Source: Pseudomonas putida
GTDB taxonomy: Bacteria > Pseudomonadota > Gammaproteobacteria > Pseudomonadales > Pseudomonadaceae
Direction of reading: 5' to 3'
DNA: 64,000 nucleotides
Assembly: GCF_016406145.1 (NCBI RefSeq)
Contig: NZ_CP066306.1
Coordinates: 2,914,001 to 2,978,000, forward strand
The translations under genes were made by a program, and so were the position numbers. Under the pieces are notes generated by a model. That model made no database searches, was not told the DNA's origin, and was given only the letters and a program-made list of their open reading frames with translations. The number at the start of each line of letters is the position of its first letter. Position 1 is the stretch's first letter. This document shows positions 62,776-64,000 of this stretch, one piece after another.

Positions 62776-63915
62776 TTAGCGCCCCTGGGCGCAACGCCAT
62801 ACCCGCGCAATATCACTGGCCCGGGCCTGCAACAAGTGCGCCGCATCGGCGCAGGCCTGCTCCAGGGTCGTCGGCCCGCTGGCAAGGGCGAATGCCGCAT
62901 CGATGCCATGCGCGTACAGTTGCTGATAGCCTTCACCCAAGGTACCCGCCAGCACCACCACCGGCACCCCATGGCGCTTGGCGACCCGCGCCACGCCCAT
63001 CGGCGTCTTGCCCCTCAGGGTCTGGGCATCGAAGCGGCCCTCACCAGTAATCACAAGGTCGGCACCTTTCACCAACGCATCGAGGCCGGCCAACTCCGCC
63101 ACCACTTCCACGCCCGGTCGGAACCGCGCCTCCATGAAGGCCTTGGCGGCAAAGCCCATGCCGCCGGCAGCGCCACACCCTGGCAGTTCTCTCACGTCTT
63201 GGCCCAGCACCTGCGCACAATGGTCGGCAAAGTGGCCCAGCGCTTTGTCCAGGGCCTGGACCTGCGCGGGGCTGGCACCTTTTTGTGGCCCGAAGATCGC
63301 CGAAGCACCATTGGGCCCACACAGGGGATTGTCGACGTCGGCCGCCACTTCGAACCGGACCTGCGCCAGGCGAGGGTCCAGGCCGCTGACATCGATGCGT
63401 GCCAGCCCGGCCAGGGCCAAGCCGCCCTCTTCCAGCGGCTGGCCATCGGTGTCCAGCAAACGCAGGCCTAGGGCACGCAGCATGCCGCTGCCGCCATCGT
63501 TGGTAGCACTGCCGCCGATTGCCAGAACAATGCGCTGTGCCCCTGCGCTGAGCGCGGCGTTGATCAGCTCGCCAGTGCCCCAGGTGCTGCTGCGGCAGGC
63601 ATCACGCTGCGCACTCGGCACCAGCTGGATACCACTGGCCTGGGCCATCTCGATGATCGCCGTACGGCTGTCGGCCAGCCAGCCCCAACCGGCCTGCACC
63701 GGCTGGCTCAGTGGCCCGCGAACGGTCTGCCGGCGCAGCTCGCCGTGGCTGGCAGCGACAATCGCCTCCATGGTGCCTTCGCCGCCATCGGCCATGGGGC
63801 ACTCGAGCAGCTCAGCGCTAGGCAGCGCCTCGGCCAGGCCGGCGGCGATGGCACGGGCGACACCGGCAGCATCAAGGCTGTCTTTGAACGAGTCGGGGGC
63901 GATGACGATCTTCAT
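62776..63915 (-). CDS. Glycerate kinase
   Basis: Protein of 379 residues of the GarK/GlxK family: 'MKIVIAPDSFKDSLDA', 'CPMADGGEGTMEAI', 'IGGSATNDGGSGML' and 'DLVITGEGRFDAQTLRGKTP'. It phosphorylates D-glycerate, feeding glycolate/glyoxylate or tartronate semialdehyde carbon into glycolysis. The partner genes, such as glxR or gcl, are not in the window. The last 85 bases of the window hold only its upstream region. Confidence 0.93.
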   Translation of the reverse strand: MKIVIAPDSFKDSLDAAGVARAIAAGLAEALPSAELLECPMADGGEGTMEAIVAASHGELRRQTVRGPLSQPVQAGWGWLADSRTAIIEMAQASGIQLVPSAQRDACRSSTWGTGELINAALSAGAQRIVLAIGGSATNDGGSGMLRALGLRLLDTDGQPLEEGGLALAGLARIDVSGLDPRLAQVRFEVAADVDNPLCGPNGASAIFGPQKGASPAQVQALDKALGHFADHCAQVLGQDVRELPGCGAAGGMGFAAKAFMEARFRPGVEVVAELAGLDALVKGADLVITGEGRFDAQTLRGKTPMGVARVAKRHGVPVVVLAGTLGEGYQQLYAHGIDAAFALASGPTTLEQACADAAHLLQARASDIARVWRCAQGR

Positions 63916-64000
63916 GGGGATTCTCCTGTCCAGATGGCCGCATGCTGACAGTTGTCTGGCGTCGGGGCCTCGGTCGGATGCACAAACCGGCCGACGGGTT

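Noticed and set aside
1..64000. CRISPR array, tRNA or rRNA genes
   Set aside because: No regularly spaced direct repeats and no tRNA or rRNA sequence was recognised; the only RNA element seen is the TPP riboswitch. A dedicated search was not possible.

Overview
The window reads as chromosomal DNA of a Pseudomonas, most likely of the P. putida group. Evidence: a complete-looking phenylacetate catabolon in the P. putida gene arrangement, an OprD-type porin, KGG-repeat stress proteins, a Pseudomonas-type metallothionein, dense overlapping operons, high GC throughout, and REP-like palindromes. No rRNA, tRNA or CRISPR array was seen.

Region 1 (1-12,304, all + strand) is the phenylacetate (paa) catabolon: the end of paaI, then paaJ and paaK. 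A 480-base gap with an inverted REP pair and a candidate operator follows, then the epoxidase operon paaABCDE, a DUF485 membrane protein with the solute:sodium symporter paaL, an OprD-family porin, and paaZ. Together they take up phenylacetate, activate it to the CoA thioester, epoxidise and isomerise the ring, open it hydrolytically and thiolyse the product.

Region 2 (12,460-40,535) is a general-stress and DNA-repair island. It holds small acidic and KGG-repeat proteins, a zinc alcohol dehydrogenase, a solo ClpP-like peptidase, a DUF72/EEP/cardiolipin-synthase/YbhN operon, a metallothionein, LigD and Ku. Between LigD and Ku lies a four-gene unit of unknown purpose: acyl-CoA dehydrogenase-like, PIG-L deacetylase, NodS-like methyltransferase and glycosyltransferase. 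Further on are a diiron-oxidase-like/methyltransferase pair, a frameshifted Dyp-type peroxidase, a lone CrtZ-like hydroxylase, MgtC with a long structured leader, a diguanylate cyclase, XthA and DUF4142 proteins.

Region 3 (40,614-50,490) holds a chromosomal KfrA-like coiled-coil DNA-binding protein; a YheO/DauR-like regulator with a PLP dehydratase and an ornithine-cyclodeaminase-family reductase, the regulator and the dehydratase each preceded by a copy of the same 17-base motif; a BCCT transporter; a pair of TenA-family genes behind a TPP riboswitch; and a GGDEF-EAL protein.

Region 4 (50,581-62,413) is the most accessory part. It has an orphan tyrosine recombinase, a single-chain SDR plus SMP-30/lactonase fusion divergent from a LysR regulator, and a tightly coupled seven-gene minus-strand operon: PaaK/CapK-like ligase, prenyltransferase/squalene-oxidase-repeat protein, Pro-1 tautomerase-like protein, acyl carrier protein, short adenylation protein, amidase-signature enzyme and AsnB. 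I read this as an undescribed small-molecule pathway; I could not match it to a known product. The window ends with a glycerate kinase.
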